In this document: positions 23,477 to 34,829 of the stretch, one piece after another
Layout: every line of letters starts with the position of its first letter
Numbering within the stretch: position 1 is the stretch's first letter
NCBI GenBank assembly: GCA_000827325.1
Contig: KN832889.1
Coordinates: forward strand, 595,389-659,388
Origin: Oidiodendron maius Zn
Lineage: Eukaryota; Ascomycota; Leotiomycetes; Myxotrichaceae
Length of the DNA: 64,000 nt
Direction of reading: 5' to 3'
Position numbers and translations under genes: made by a program
The notes under the pieces: model-generated
What the model saw: only the letters and a program-made list of their open reading frames with translations
Told to the model about the DNA's origin: nothing
The model's database searches: none

Positions 23477-24968
23477 CTTGACTCGAAGAGTGCCTAATGG
23501 CTGCTTGAGAATGTTTCGTCTGCGTGAGGGGTAGTGGAGAGTCGCTTATCTATAGGGGTTGAGCTGACCGTTTCAAGCCTGGGGGAAGTCACAGGGCTGA
23601 GGCCAAGGTAAGATAAAGCACAGCAGACATCGACACCGACGGAATATATCTGGGCTGATCAACTGAAATTGCACTCGCGTATAGAGCGGAAGAAAGGGGG
23701 GCGGGGTGGGGGAGGGAATCTCCGGGTATATATAGGGAGCAATGCCAGGCAAATCTTCGTTATTCTTGCCCGCATCTTCCGAGTATCCACAAACAGCACA
23801 GTTTCGAAGGCTTTATAGAGCAGTACCTTCCATTCTGTTGTGTGGTAAATGGCTAGAACCGAAGTTGTTACGAATAATGCCTCTCCCATTGCAAAGAGCT
23901 CATCGAGACTTGGTATGATGCCAGTGTGAAGCCGGTGTACAGTACCTGCCGCCATAGCCGCCGGATCTGAATCCGATCGAGGACTTCTTCGCCAAGTTGA
24001 AAAACTAATTAAATGTAGCCAGTATGATTATGAAAAAAATCCATAGCAAGTCTTTGATGCTGTTGTAGAATGGTGCATTGATTTAGTTAGTAGAAAGAAG
24101 AAAAAGTGCTAGAAAGCATTTTAAGAATAAGGGTTTAAATATAGAAGAGCTGTAAGCTTGGCATGTGTAACGGCCTGGCTTTGAAATTGAAATCCTTAAT
24201 AGAGCAAACTGCCGTGCTAAAGAACGAACTCCCTTCCATTCTATTCATCATTCTCGGCTTATTTGTGCTTCTTGACCCAGTCGTCATATCACCTACGACT
24301 TGCTCGGCAATTCCTCTCTTTACGCCCCTCTGAATCAAAAAGTCGGAATATGGAGCCTGTCGGATTAGTTCTAGGTGTATGAAGTCTTCTATTATCATGT
24401 TGCAAGCGTTTTGATACTCAATCTTGAGCGGTGACTTCATGACTTGCGATTTCCGTGAGGCCCGGTAATTCTCTACTGCTTTATCTCGTCTCATAAACGT
24501 CATCTTCGCAAACCATTACTTACCAATGAAACCTATGCGTTAAGTCGATGGGTTTACGCCAACCAGAGGAGAAATTGCCTAAGCCGATGGCATAACAGCA
24601 ATGTTAAGAGCAGAACTGGTAGGAAAGCACAATGAGGATGCGATTCAGAGCCAGATGGCAAGAATGTTCTGTAAGGCCAACAGCAATCCTCAGGCAAAGG
24701 TTTCATTTCTCTCACGTGTCATATTCGTTGTACCATACATTCTATTAGATTGAAACTCGATTGGGATAATAAGATTAATGCTCGGTTGAGTCCAGATTTC
24801 TTGAAAGGATAGTTCAAAGAAAAAGAATAAGAGCCTGCAATAGCACAGTTTTGGAAAGGTGAAAATGAGTCAGAACAAAGATTGGGGATTTCGCGATGGA
24901 CATCAGTAAATGACACGCTTTGAGTATTTGGTTCCGATGAGCGAGATAAACTGAGTAAATATAGTAAG
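23477..24968. other. Stretch with two unassigned minus-strand open frames
   Basis: Between GST2 and P450. Minus-strand frames at 23659-23955 (98 codons; hydrophobic middle EALFVTTSVLAIYHTTEW) and 24135-24503 (122 codons; MTFMRRDKAVENYRASRKSQ start) show no family I recognise and no convincing introns. They could be gene remnants. A G-rich tract near 23694-23715 lies about 220 bp upstream of GST2 and may be part of its promoter. Confidence 0.3.
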
Positions 24969-26774
24969 CTAACTCGATTCTGGACACTCTTCGGGATCGA
25001 AGCGGCGTGGTACAAGTCTGACATTGAGTGCCGGTTTTTGCCAAAAAGAGAAAATGTATTGTGTATGGTACCATTCCAGGCTGTCAGCATCTATCTCTAG
25101 GTCAAAGTTCCAAAGGACCCGAGCTAGAATGAGACGCATTTCCGCATACGCCAGGCTAGATTAAACCAAATTAGTATACTCCGTTGAGATGGCCTTGGTC
25201 GGTCCGAGTTTTAGAGATACAACTTACTTTTTTCCAAGACAGTTCCGAGGTCCGTACGAGAATGGTTGCACCACCTCCCGAGCATCATTCAGAAACCGTG
25301 CATCTCTCTCATCCGCAAGCCAACGCTCGGGGATGAACTGTTGAGGGAGATAGAAATTTTCCGAAGATTGGTAGGCTGCCCAATTGGGAACCGAGACTGA
25401 CGTCTAATTACCATCAGTTAGCTAGCTTTAGACCGAACGACTGCAAGTATCTTATCGTGAAGAGCGATGACGTACATTTTCGGGGAAGTAGTAGCCAGAA
25501 AGTGACTTCCCACCAGCAGGCACCTTGCGAGGGAGGCCAGTAGGGACCGGAGGGTACATACGGAATGCTTCACTAAATACTGCAATTAAATAGCTGAGAT
25601 TACCCACGCTTGAAAGATTAATGTCCTCTTCTTTCTGGAAAGTTGATCGGATTTCTCGTATAAGCCGTTGGTAGATTCGGGAGTCTTGCAATATCAAATA
25701 TGTTGTGCCGCTCAGCAAAGTGGCTGTTGTTTCGCTTCCAGCGACAATCAGAATGCTAGAGTTCTCTCCCAATTCATGCGGGGTCATCGCAAACTTCTCA
25801 TCATCTTGATGCCGCAAAATATAAGAAATGAAGTCTTCGCGCTCAGAGTTCCCAGATGCCACACGCTTCCCGACTTTTTCAAAACTCAGCGACAAGTTTT
25901 GCTGCTGTTTTTCCTTCAACGATCGAGGAATAAACCACATGACAGGTCTCTCTAGCCAGGGGTAGTACTTTACCGTCAGAACATATGCAGATAGTCGAAA
26001 ACCATCAAATATCATGGCAACCCAAGGGTGATAACCACCGCTGTCGAGGCAACCAAAGGATTCTCCAAAAGCCAAGTCTCCAATAAGGTCAAACGTTGTG
26101 AAGTTGTACCACTTAACCATGTCCATAACGCCGCTTTTAACTCGAGCACACTCGTGCATCTTGGTGATTAATTTGTCAATATAACGCTTCATGACGCCTT
26201 CTTGCCCCCGTAGAGCCTTTTCGGAAAACCCGTGAGAAAGGAGCCGTCGAAAGCGGCTGTGGTCGGTATCATTGGCCACCAGGATATTGGGCGCCCCAGT
26301 CTTCCTTTGACGGTAAATGCGTAAATCCTTGTCAAAATTTGGCTGTCCAGAGTTACGATGCCCATAAATGTCTTTCCAGCTGTTCGGAGTAATGAAAGAT
26401 GCGTCATTAGGGCCAAAACGGACAACGGGACCGTATTTGTCGTGCAGGCCTTTAAGAATAAATGGCCATTTCCCAGACGCTACTCGATACAAATATGGAG
26501 CGGAAGATATGGCATAGAGCCTGGGGCCAGGAACAGCGGCTAAGGGATGGAAGTAAACGTTGTAGATTGATCGACCCAACAAGAAGAGTATAGGCTTTAG
26601 GGCACTGGGTCAGCAACAGCTTCAGAAGGGTGTCTCCATGTTATAAGTAATGAATGTCATTCTAGAGAACTCTCTGCTTCATAGGGGGCGAAGATTCAAC
26701 TATTAACAGGGAAGGCTTACCAAGACAGCGCAAATTACAATGCTGAGGGACACATTGTCGATATGTTGATCCAT
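24969..26774 (-). CDS. Cytochrome P450 monooxygenase
   Basis: Start ATG at 26774: exon 1 (26774-26721) encodes MDQHIDNVSLSIVICAVL, and a 126-nt intron joins it to PILFLLGRSIYNVYFHPLAAVPGP at 26594; together they make the N-terminal membrane anchor and Pro-rich hinge. Motifs: SILIVAGSETTATLLSG (oxygen-binding I-helix AGxET), EAFRMYPPVP (ExxR in the K-helix), FIPERWL (PERF-like), FSYGPRNCLGKNLA (heme-Cys FxxGxxxCxG; an intron splits the last part). Ends SS-stop at 24969. Length about 490 residues, normal for a fungal class II P450 of the endoplasmic reticulum. The long 25452-26582 stretch starts with no ATG, which is why exon 1 is needed. No nearby reductase; probably the oxidising step of the island. 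Confidence 0.9.
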
Positions 26775-26875
26775 GTTGCAGTACACCGAAATGGTAGCTT
26801 AATGATATTGGTTGCCGCCACGGAAGGTACTGCCCCAAGCACTTCTTATTTCTCATGGATATATAAACCATGTAT

Positions 26876-27178
26876 GTATGTGACAGGAATGCGGGGGTAG
26901 CACGGAGGTGTGAAGTGTGTGAGACAAGAATGCGGGGGTGGCACGGAGGTGTGAAGTGTGTGAGACAAGAATTCGGGGTAGTACGGAAGTGTGGAGTGTA
27001 TGTAGGAGAAGAATACGGGGGTATCGCGGAGGTGTGAAGTGTGTGGGACAAGAATATGGGGCAGCAGGGAAGGGTATGTGGGAGAAGAATACGGGACCAG
27101 CATGGAAGTATGAAGTATGTGGGACAATAATACAGAGTAGTACAGACGCATAAAGCATATAGGACAAGAATATATGGA
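26876..27178. repeat. Minisatellite, about 40-bp unit, 7-8 imperfect copies
   Basis: The unit has the pattern GACAAGAATGCGGGGG-T-GCACGGAGGTGTGAAGTGTGTGA. Copies at the left are nearly identical; those towards 27178 are increasingly degenerate and AT-rich. It lies between the P450 5' end and the FAH relic. Open frames read through it on both strands because the unit lacks stops, and are not genes. Confidence 0.9.
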
Positions 27179-27189
27179 CAGATTAATAA

Positions 27190-27465
27190 ATAGATATCTA
27201 AAAGTCTTCTTCTTAAAAGTATTATTTGACTTATTTGCTTTTAGGGTAGCAAGTACAACATATTCAATTCTAAAGCTAGCAGATAAAATAAACCCTACTT
27301 TGCTGAATATTTTAGAGGTCGAGGTAGCTAGAGAGTGTTTATTTAAATGTACCTTCTGGCTATATACTCTAAGGTCAATTGTATACCCCCTGATTATAGT
27401 AGTGTCATCTCGTAGGATGAGCTCTAGTGGAGATAACTCTAAAGGGAATATCGACTTTGACACCT
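27190..27465 (-). pseudogene. Decayed copy of FAH exon 1 and intron 1
   Basis: Read on the minus strand, the sequence follows FAH from IPFGVIST (10190) through the first intron to about 10410. Examples: GGGGGTATACAATTGACCTT here against GGGGGTATGCAATTGACCTT in FAH, and AAATATTCAGCAAAGTAGGG against AAATATTCAACGAAGTAGGG. Protein-level match: GYTIDLRVYSQKVHLNK against GYAIDLGVYSSKGHLNK. The intron is aligned as well, so the copy was made at the DNA level, not through mRNA. Differences are largely C-to-T and G-to-A, consistent with RIP-like decay. It lacks the start codon region and everything after the beginning of exon 2. Confidence 0.85.
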
Positions 27466-28411
27466 ATTTTATTTGTATAATTCTCTAATCAAAATAATCC
27501 TCAATGGCAACCTTCACAAGAGTACGGGATACTGTCGACGACCTAATATATATTTACAGTTACATGGACCTCAAAACTCCAGGAGCAGGCGAGGCGAGTT
27601 CCCGGCTATGGTGGGGTCAAACTCAAGACGCATCCGGTAGTTTACCTGCAAAGACGACCACAATACGGCTCGTATTACTCCACATCCTTTAGCGTCCTTT
27701 TAGCACTTTATTAGTTATCACTTACCTTTTTCGGCCAAATAAGGCGTGAATATTAGTCATTTTATACTGTAGTTTCAGGATTCACTCACTAAATCTATAG
27801 GGTACACTGAAGCCCCGCCGTGGTGCAGGCAGGGGCGGGCGAAAGTCGAGCAACTAAGGTGGGTCCTTCTCTTTTAGCAGAATTTCTCTTAGACAAACAG
27901 TTATAATAATAGAAAATATCCTTGATATTTCATCGCATTTTCCAATTATACCAGAAGGGTATTCAATGCATGTTAGTAAAATATGAAGGTAAAAAGGGTA
28001 TGCTGTTCCTAGTTTTCAATGAATGAAAGAGGTGGTTGTTGAGGCTCTACTCATGTATAAAGCCGTCCCTCTTCCTCTTAAAACCGTCACTCAGTCTACC
28101 AAGGTCACGTGCCATTTGCTCCCAAAGTCCCCACTATAGTATCCTATACTAAACTGATTGAAAGATGACGATTAACATTTAATTGAATATACAAGTAACG
28201 AACGTATGGTATATGGGCTAGGTGAATGGATTTTAAAAAGAGTCGTAAGGGTTATCAACTTAATACTAAATATCCTAAGCCACATGATGCCACGTGATAC
28301 TATGGATATTCCTTATAGAGTTTCTAAAACATTTGGTAGCAACATTCAATAGTATATACCCTCTATCAAAGTCATAACAAAAATTATATATAACTTATAA
28401 AGAATTTGTAA
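27466..28411. other. Gene-free AT-rich stretch
   Basis: Nearly 1 kb between the FAH relic and the 3' end of the NLR. A short plus-strand frame at 27504-27692 has no recognisable domain. A GC-rich patch near 27815-27850 stands out from AT-rich surroundings but I cannot assign it. Confidence 0.4.
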
Positions 28412-31400
28412 TTATGTTTGTAGTTTCTTAGCGACTTTCTCTCGTAGCAGCTTCACCACCCTTTCGTAACCCTTCTCGGTAGCATATGATAGCGGTGTTC
28501 GATCACTGACATCTTTCGTCTCTGGCTCAGCCCCTTTTTGAAGTAGTAGCCTCACCGGTTCTACATAAGCCGTCTCTGCAGCATATGATAACGGCGTCCG
28601 ACCACTAGCATCTTGTGTCTCCGGCTCAGCGCCCTTCTCTAGTAACATCTTCACCATCACCTCGCTACCCCACCGCGCAGCATACGAGAGCGGCGTCCAA
28701 CCACTAGTATCTTTAGTCTCTAGCTCGGCGCCTTCCTTCAGTAGCAGCTTCATCACAGCCTCGACATTCCAACCACTCTTTGTAGCATATAGCAGCGGCG
28801 TGCAACCACTAGTGTCCTTAGTCTCCAGCTTAGCGCCTTTCTCCAGTAGCAGCTTCACTACTGCCTCATAACCTTTCTCTGCAGCATATGATAGCGGTGT
28901 CCGACCACTAGCGTCTTGCGTCTCCAGCCCAGCGCCTTTCTCCAATAGCAGCTTCACCACTGCCTTATAACCTTTCCCTGCAGCATATGATAGCGGTGTC
29001 CGACCACTAGTATCTTGTGTCTCCGGCTCAGCACCTTTCTCTAGTAGCAGCTTCACCACCGCCTCACCACACTGCCTTGCAGCATACGATAAAGGCGTCC
29101 GACCACTAGTGTCCTCAGTCTCCGGCTCGGCACCTTTCTCTAGTAGCAGCTTCACTACTGCCTCACAACCTTCCTCTGCAGCATATGATAGCGGTGTCCG
29201 ACCACTAGCATCTTGTGTCTCCGGCTCAGCGCCATTCTCTAGTAACATCTTCACCACCGCCTCACCACACTGCCTTGCAGCATACGATAAAGGCGTCCGA
29301 CCACTAGCGTCTTTGGTCTCTGGCTTGGCGCCTTTCTCTAGCAGTAGCTTCACCACCGCCTTGTGACCCCCCTCCGCAGCATATGATAGCGGCGTCCGAC
29401 CATTAGTGTCTTCAGTCTCCAGCTCAACACCGTTCTCTAGAAGCAACTTTACTACCGCCTCGTTATCCCTCTCGACAGCATGTGATAGCGGCGTCCGACC
29501 ATTAACGTCTTTACTCTCTAGCTCAGCGCCTTTCTCTAGCAGAACCTTCACCACCGCCTTATAGCCGCGGTTTACAGCATATGACAGCGGCGTCTGACCA
29601 TATTTAGACTTGGTCTCTAGCTCAGCGCCTTTCTTCAACAGCAGCCCAACCACCGCCTCGTAACCCCTCTGTGCAGCATAAGATAGCGGCGTCAGTCCAG
29701 CAGAATCCTTGGGGTCCACATCGACTCTGTCCTCTGCGAGCAGCAGCTTGACAACATCCTCGCGCCCATTCCTAGCCGCATACATCAGTGCCGTCCGTCC
29801 GTGGTCGCTATGGCCGTCGTAGTCATCATGGTCGTCATTGTCGTCATTGCCGTCATTATCGTCATTGTCGTCGTAATCGTCATGGTCGTCGTAGTCGTCA
29901 GCATCATGGTTATGGCCCCTCTCTGCCGCGTTAATGTCAGCGCCAACGCTGAGCAGTAGCCGCACCACCGCCTCGTGCCCGTTCATAGCCCCATACATCA
30001 GCGCGGTCCGGCCATTGTAGTTATAGCCGTCGCCGTCGGCGTAGCGGCTGCCGTGGCAGTCGTGGCCCTTCTCCTTCGCATTGACGTTAGCGCCATGGTC
30101 GAGCAGCAGTCGCACAACTGCCTCGTACCCATTCCTAGCCGCATACATCAGCGCTGTGAGACCATAGCAGTCGTAGCGGAGCCCGTGGGAGCCGCCGCCC
30201 CCATCTTCCTCAGCGTTGACATCAGCGCCGCCATAGAGCAGTAGCCGCACCACCGCCTCGTGCCCCTTCATAGCCCCATACATCAGCGCGGTCCGACTGT
30301 AGTAACTAGGGCATTCATCGTCATAGCAGCCGCCTGGGTTATGGTCCCCGTTCTCCCCCTCGTTGACGCGAGCGCGGCCGCTGAGCAGTAGCCGCACCAT
30401 CGTCTCGTGCCCATTCATAGCCGCATACATCAGCGCGCTCCGACCCTCGTAGTGGGAGAAGTTGACGCTATCGCCATCGTAGTTTTTCTCCTCCGCGTTG
30501 ACATCAGCCCCGCCGTCAAGTAGCAGCCGCAACACCGCCTCGTGCCCATTATTAACCGCATACATTAGCGCCGTCTGGCCTTCGTGATGATTGTCCCCGT
30601 TGCAGTCGCCACTCCCCTTCGCGTTGACGTCAGCACCGCCGGCGAGCAGCAGCCGCACCACCGCGTCGTGCCCCTTCCTAGCTGCACACATCAGCGCCGT
30701 CTGATCGTAGTAGTAGTAGTATTCGCTGTCGTCGCCGCCGGGTCCCGTCCCCTTCGCGTTGATGTCAGCGCCGCCCTTGAGCAGCAGCTGCACCACCTCC
30801 TTATGCCCGTTCCTGGCCGCATATAACAGCGGCGTCCGTCCGCCCGCATCCTTAACGTCTGGATCATTCCCATCCCTGAGCAAGGCCATTATTATGTTCG
30901 TTAATCCAAACCACGCCGCAAGGTGTAACCCCTTGATCTTCTTTGGCACCTGCTGGCTGTTTCGATCCGTCATCATCGCCTGGCTGGAGCTGGAGACCTT
31001 AGCTTCATTCTGAAGAAAACGGAAAATCAGCTCTTCAGCTTCTGAAGAAGCCGTAAGAGCATGGCATCCCCAATACCGCGCAGCATAGTCATAAAGAACA
31101 TTCTCCTGTAACCGCTTGTAAAACGCCTCATCTGACGAACAGAAACCCACTTCAAAAGTATTGAATGACAGATAAGTGACGCAGGTCTTCGTTATATCAG
31201 TCTGCACGTTAGGGATCCACGAAGTCCATGTCCGCTCGAAGTATTCCTGCGTAGTGTAGTGGACTAACCGAATGATTTTGCTCTCTCTATCGACTGTGAC
31301 TAATCCAGCGCATACAGAGACCATGTCATCAATTTGTGGGAGGTTCTCCTCATCAAGTTCAGGCTCGCCAACTTCTACTGCAAGGGCATGCTGAAGCTCG

Positions 31401-33499
31401 GTTATAGAAAGTTGTCTTTTAGCATGGACGATCCACGATAGGACATGTTCAGCAAGTTCTCGAGAATCTATATCTTGTGCTCTGATTCGCTCCATGGCGT
31501 CCTTATATGCATGGCTATATGCTTGGAAACCCGTCGGAAGATTTTCCAACGCCTTTTTTACTTTATTGAGCGATTTTTTTGTCTTTATAGCGTCGAAATG
31601 AAGCTGGGCTAGGAGAAACCTAGGTAGGTGTAAATTTAGTAGTCTTAAAACAACAGTAGAGGGGACGTACATTCCGTCAACTACACTTGCAATCTTAGTT
31701 TTGATTTCTTCACAATAGGTTTTTAAAAACTGGGATTCTGATTGTACTATACGGTCATGTAGATATTGTCGTACGTCATTATTATGTGCACGTATCTCCA
31801 ATGACACGCTACCATTAAACTGATCCATAATCTGTGGAATGAGCCTCGAAGTTGCAAAAATGTTTACTCCGTGCTGTGTCTGAAGGGTGAAAAGCTCTGA
31901 CAGGAATCTCGCCTGGCTACCATCGGATACTTGACATTCATCAAGTGCGTCGACGATAATAAAAGACCTCGAATACATTGTTGCTACGGACTGGAGAACC
32001 CCCGAGATCTCGTCGAGTGATGGCCGTGTACACTTTGCCCTGTGCTGATCATAAAGAACGTTCACGCTCCTTGGTAGAGAAGACCAGCACTGAGCTAGTT
32101 GTTTGAGCAGACTTGCCATCAAGTCATCGATCTTCTGCGTGCCTTGCTGCCAGAAGTTGCAGTAGACATACGCTATGCCAATGGTTGGGTCGCTCGAAAC
32201 CCGTTTAGTGAGGTCATTAACAACGATAGCTGTAAGGACTGTCTTTCCCGCTCCTGGAATACCTGGACAGAACAACGTCTGTTTTTTGGTCTTCAGCCAT
32301 GCTTGGTACTCGGCTGAATCTAAGAGCCATTGTCCGGTTCCTGGTTGTCGCATTTTAAGGTAATCACTTTGCCGGGGTCCGTAGTCAACTGGCGTGAGCC
32401 AATTCATAATTTCCTGACGGCCTTGGTCGTCTTGTCGAAGTTTCACAGAATGGATGTCTTTCTCTGCCGTTTCAGAGATATAGCTGCGCATAATCAGCTA
32501 TGAGGGTCCATCTAGGTACCTATCAGATAATAGCACAAACCGCTTTACTTCGTCGATCGGCATATGGAAGAAGACCTGTCTGGCATATGCTGCTGCCGCT
32601 GCCGCCGCATATCCGTGCCATTGGTCATTCTTGTGTGAGTCGCAGTAGTCTGAGATACCGCGGATGACGATGCAGGGGAAGTCGGTGAGGGCACCAGCCG
32701 CCTCCATCTCAAAGCACAGCACGTTATGTTCCTCTGCTAACGCGTCTCTCAACATGGCATCCTTGACCACCAGCTCCCCAGATGCGATTGTCCCTCTATG
32801 GACGACAATGTACAGTTCGTCATCGACGTCATCGATCGTTCGTGGGATCCTCTGCAAAGGATCGCATCCACATTCCGCGCAAGACACTCCCGGCGTTTTG
32901 TGTATGTAGTGTGATTGATAGAGATAATTGTGCGTTGCGCCTGGATGTTTGTATCTTCGGAGTCCTCGAATGCTAGTGTCGATTCTCTGAATATTCTCCT
33001 CAAGGGGATCCTTGCGCGACCTAGCTCGCCTGACTGCAAGATCTTGCGCTGCGTTGAGGAGCACCACAGGCGGCGGGGCGAGAGCTCCGGTGCGTTCGAA
33101 CTGGCCGACTTTGGCCTTTCCGTGGTCGTATTGCACTGCTCCAGAATGGCTGCCTGCGGGCTTACTTACCACAATATCGCCCAACCGTATCATTCCGTTA
33201 TCAGTCTTCATGGGCACGCCACCGCCAATACCGACTAACATCCCGAACCTCAAGTTCGGGAATGTCGTCCGCATCTGAGTGACGACCGTGGCCGCGGGAT
33301 TGTTGCCTGGTTGGTGGAGTCCCGCGATTACAACATTATGCCCAGCGATGCTGCCGAGATTGTAGACGTTGTGATCGGTCGGAGGTTGTGGCAAACGGTC
33401 GTGCTCCTCGTCCAGCATCTCCAATGCCGCAATCTGCTCCACCTCCAACGAGCAGATCCATCCCACCGTGTAGTCGCCATGAGCCGGTTTCTTGGACAT
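28412..33499 (-). CDS. NLR-type protein: PNP_UDP N-terminal domain, NACHT, 22 ankyrin repeats
   Basis: ATG at 33499. Exons 33499-32541, 32483-31671 and 31619-28412 total 4,980 nt, 1,659 residues, in frame. Domains: residues about 1-310 nucleoside phosphorylase-like (GDYTVGWICSLEVEQIAA, GMLVGIGGGVP, MEAAGALTDFPCIVIRGISDYCDSH-type); linker; NACHT with Walker A CPGIPGAGKT and Walker B IIVDALDEC; winged-helix-like region; then ankyrin repeats. The first nine repeats (TALMYAA.NGHEAVVRLLL...GADVNA) carry insertions rich in Asp, His, Tyr and Gly; the last 13 are near-identical 33-residue units (SGRTPLSYAAEKGYEAVVKL). Fungal NLRs of this layout act in self/non-self recognition and cell death. The 57-nt intron (32540-32484, donor GTTTGT, branch CTGAT, acceptor CAG) removes an in-frame TAG; the 51-nt intron (31670-31620) restores VDGMFLLAQLH. 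Confidence 0.88.
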
Positions 33500-34487
33500 G
33501 GCAGCAGAGACTGTCTCGACGCGTCGGATTTGGCGTTCGCTCTTATTTCGCTCGGGGGACGGCTCTGACGGGAGAGGACAATGTGTGCCGTTACTTCGCG
33601 CGATCTCTGAAGAACCCAAGGTTAGATCCCGGGGGCTCTCACCTTGGCTAGCATACGTCTAGCAAACACATCAGCTAGTAGCTTGATGATTACCAGCTGT
33701 GATTATCAGATAGTTCTATCACAGTGATCAACCGTAAGGCTGGGGGCCTGTTCGGGCTCCTCGACAAAAGTTGACGATTTCTAGTGAGATGGGTGAGTTG
33801 AGCTGAGCAGCCCTGAGCCGAAGTTGAGCCGGGGGTGAGCAAAGGCGGCGATGGATCACGTGAGCCAGAGGGTTGGGAGGTGTCGGAGAGAGTATGGCTC
33901 TTACCAGAACCCTGAGAGCCCCAGATGAAGTGCTAGATGGAGCTGCGACGTCGAAGAAAATGCGAGGGTCTCAGTCAGATGAGGGGTCTTGTGTTTTCCA
34001 TTCGAGATTCTCTTGCTCCGCTTGGATCATACCTGCTAGCAAGCCACACCGAAATGTTGCAAGGGCTCGTTGGTCGCGATAACTTCGGCCTGCTCAAGAA
34101 CATGCATCGTGAACATGGGCGTTGTCGAGCCTTCCTGAAAGTCGTGCTGGCTAGCTATTGACATGAGAAGGGCAACGTGATAGTCATACTGTGGAAGAAT
34201 CCAGCCTGGTCTGTGGGTGGGTGTGAGACTCAAAAATTACCTCGAAAAGTTTAAATAGTTAGGGTCCCTCTTTATAAAAGATAATCGTACTCGAATTGTC
34301 TAAAATAAGTTTAAAAATAAACGGCAGAATCTCTAAAGCACAAGACACTCTTCTAGAAAAGATTCGATTCCAATGACATTGACCAGCATATCCACAACCC
34401 ATGTATTGCTATTCAAGAGCGCAGTTTGTGATCACTGCCAACTCCTTGACCGTTGAGATCTGCATGTGCCTAGCGGATGTCAATAAT
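33500..34487. other. Promoter side of NLR and unassigned stretch
   Basis: About 1 kb. Short frames on both strands near 33870-34230 (minus strand: HVLEQAEVIATNEPLQHFG) show no clear family. May include the NLR promoter; no further structure seen. Confidence 0.35.
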
Positions 34488-34829
34488 CTATTCGCCGAGG
34501 CACTGTGGAGAGAGAATAACCGTGTTAGCTCATCGTGTCCTGCATATATATATCGAGATTTGGAAGACTCATTTGATGGGGACGGAATTAAAATTTCTTA
34601 CGTTGATACACTCCCAGATCTCGGGGGTAGCACAGAAATCGCAAATGGGGTCAACGGGACCGCCGGCAACGCAGGCGGCAATGCAAGGACCGCCGATTGC
34701 GTCGCAGACAGTGCACGAGTCACGGCTCTGGAGAGAGCGAAGACCAACTTCGTAAGCCTTGTCGGCTGGAATAGCAGAAACCAGCGAGAAGGTTGTAGCT
34801 ACAATGACGGCGAAAAATGTAGACTTCAT
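34488..34829 (-). CDS. Small secreted cysteine-rich protein, 80 residues
   Basis: ATG at 34829. Exon 1 34829-34602, a 99-nt intron with donor GTAAG and acceptor CCACAG, then a 15-nt exon 34502-34488 (CLGE-stop). The N-terminus MKSTFFAVIVATTFSLVSAIP is a clear signal peptide. The mature part has eight cysteines, as CTVC, CIAAC, CDFC and CINC plus one inserted: spacing CxxC-x6-C-x3-C-x9-C-x2-C-x7-C-x2-C. A TATATAAA box lies near 34960, about 130 bp upstream. Function unknown; candidates are effector-like or antimicrobial small proteins. The tiny last exon supplies the eighth cysteine, which supports the splice model. Confidence 0.72.

Noticed and set aside
25452-26582. P450 starting at 26582 without further exon
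   Set aside because: That start is TTG; an upstream exon with ATG at 26774 completes the membrane anchor in frame.
7679-26774. Classical secondary-metabolite cluster
   Set aside because: No PKS, NRPS, terpene synthase, prenyltransferase or transporter is visible within the window; catabolic role is favoured, although a split cluster outside cannot be excluded.
26662-27167. Long minus-strand frames rich in HTSHLRATPAFLS repeats
   Set aside because: They result from the stop-free minisatellite unit, and in part from the FAH relic; no start or splice support.
29109-31013. Plus-strand open frames within the NLR
   Set aside because: They are shadows of the repetitive ankyrin coding sequence on the minus strand; compositions (Ser/Ala runs, Val/Ala runs) follow the repeat codons.
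32498-33619. Separate PNP gene ending at 32498 with a distinct NACHT-ankyrin gene starting at 32491
   Set aside because: Both are in one frame, the families occur fused, and a 57-nt intron with good branch and acceptor sites removes the stop. The 33619 start is a TTG; the ATG is at 33499.
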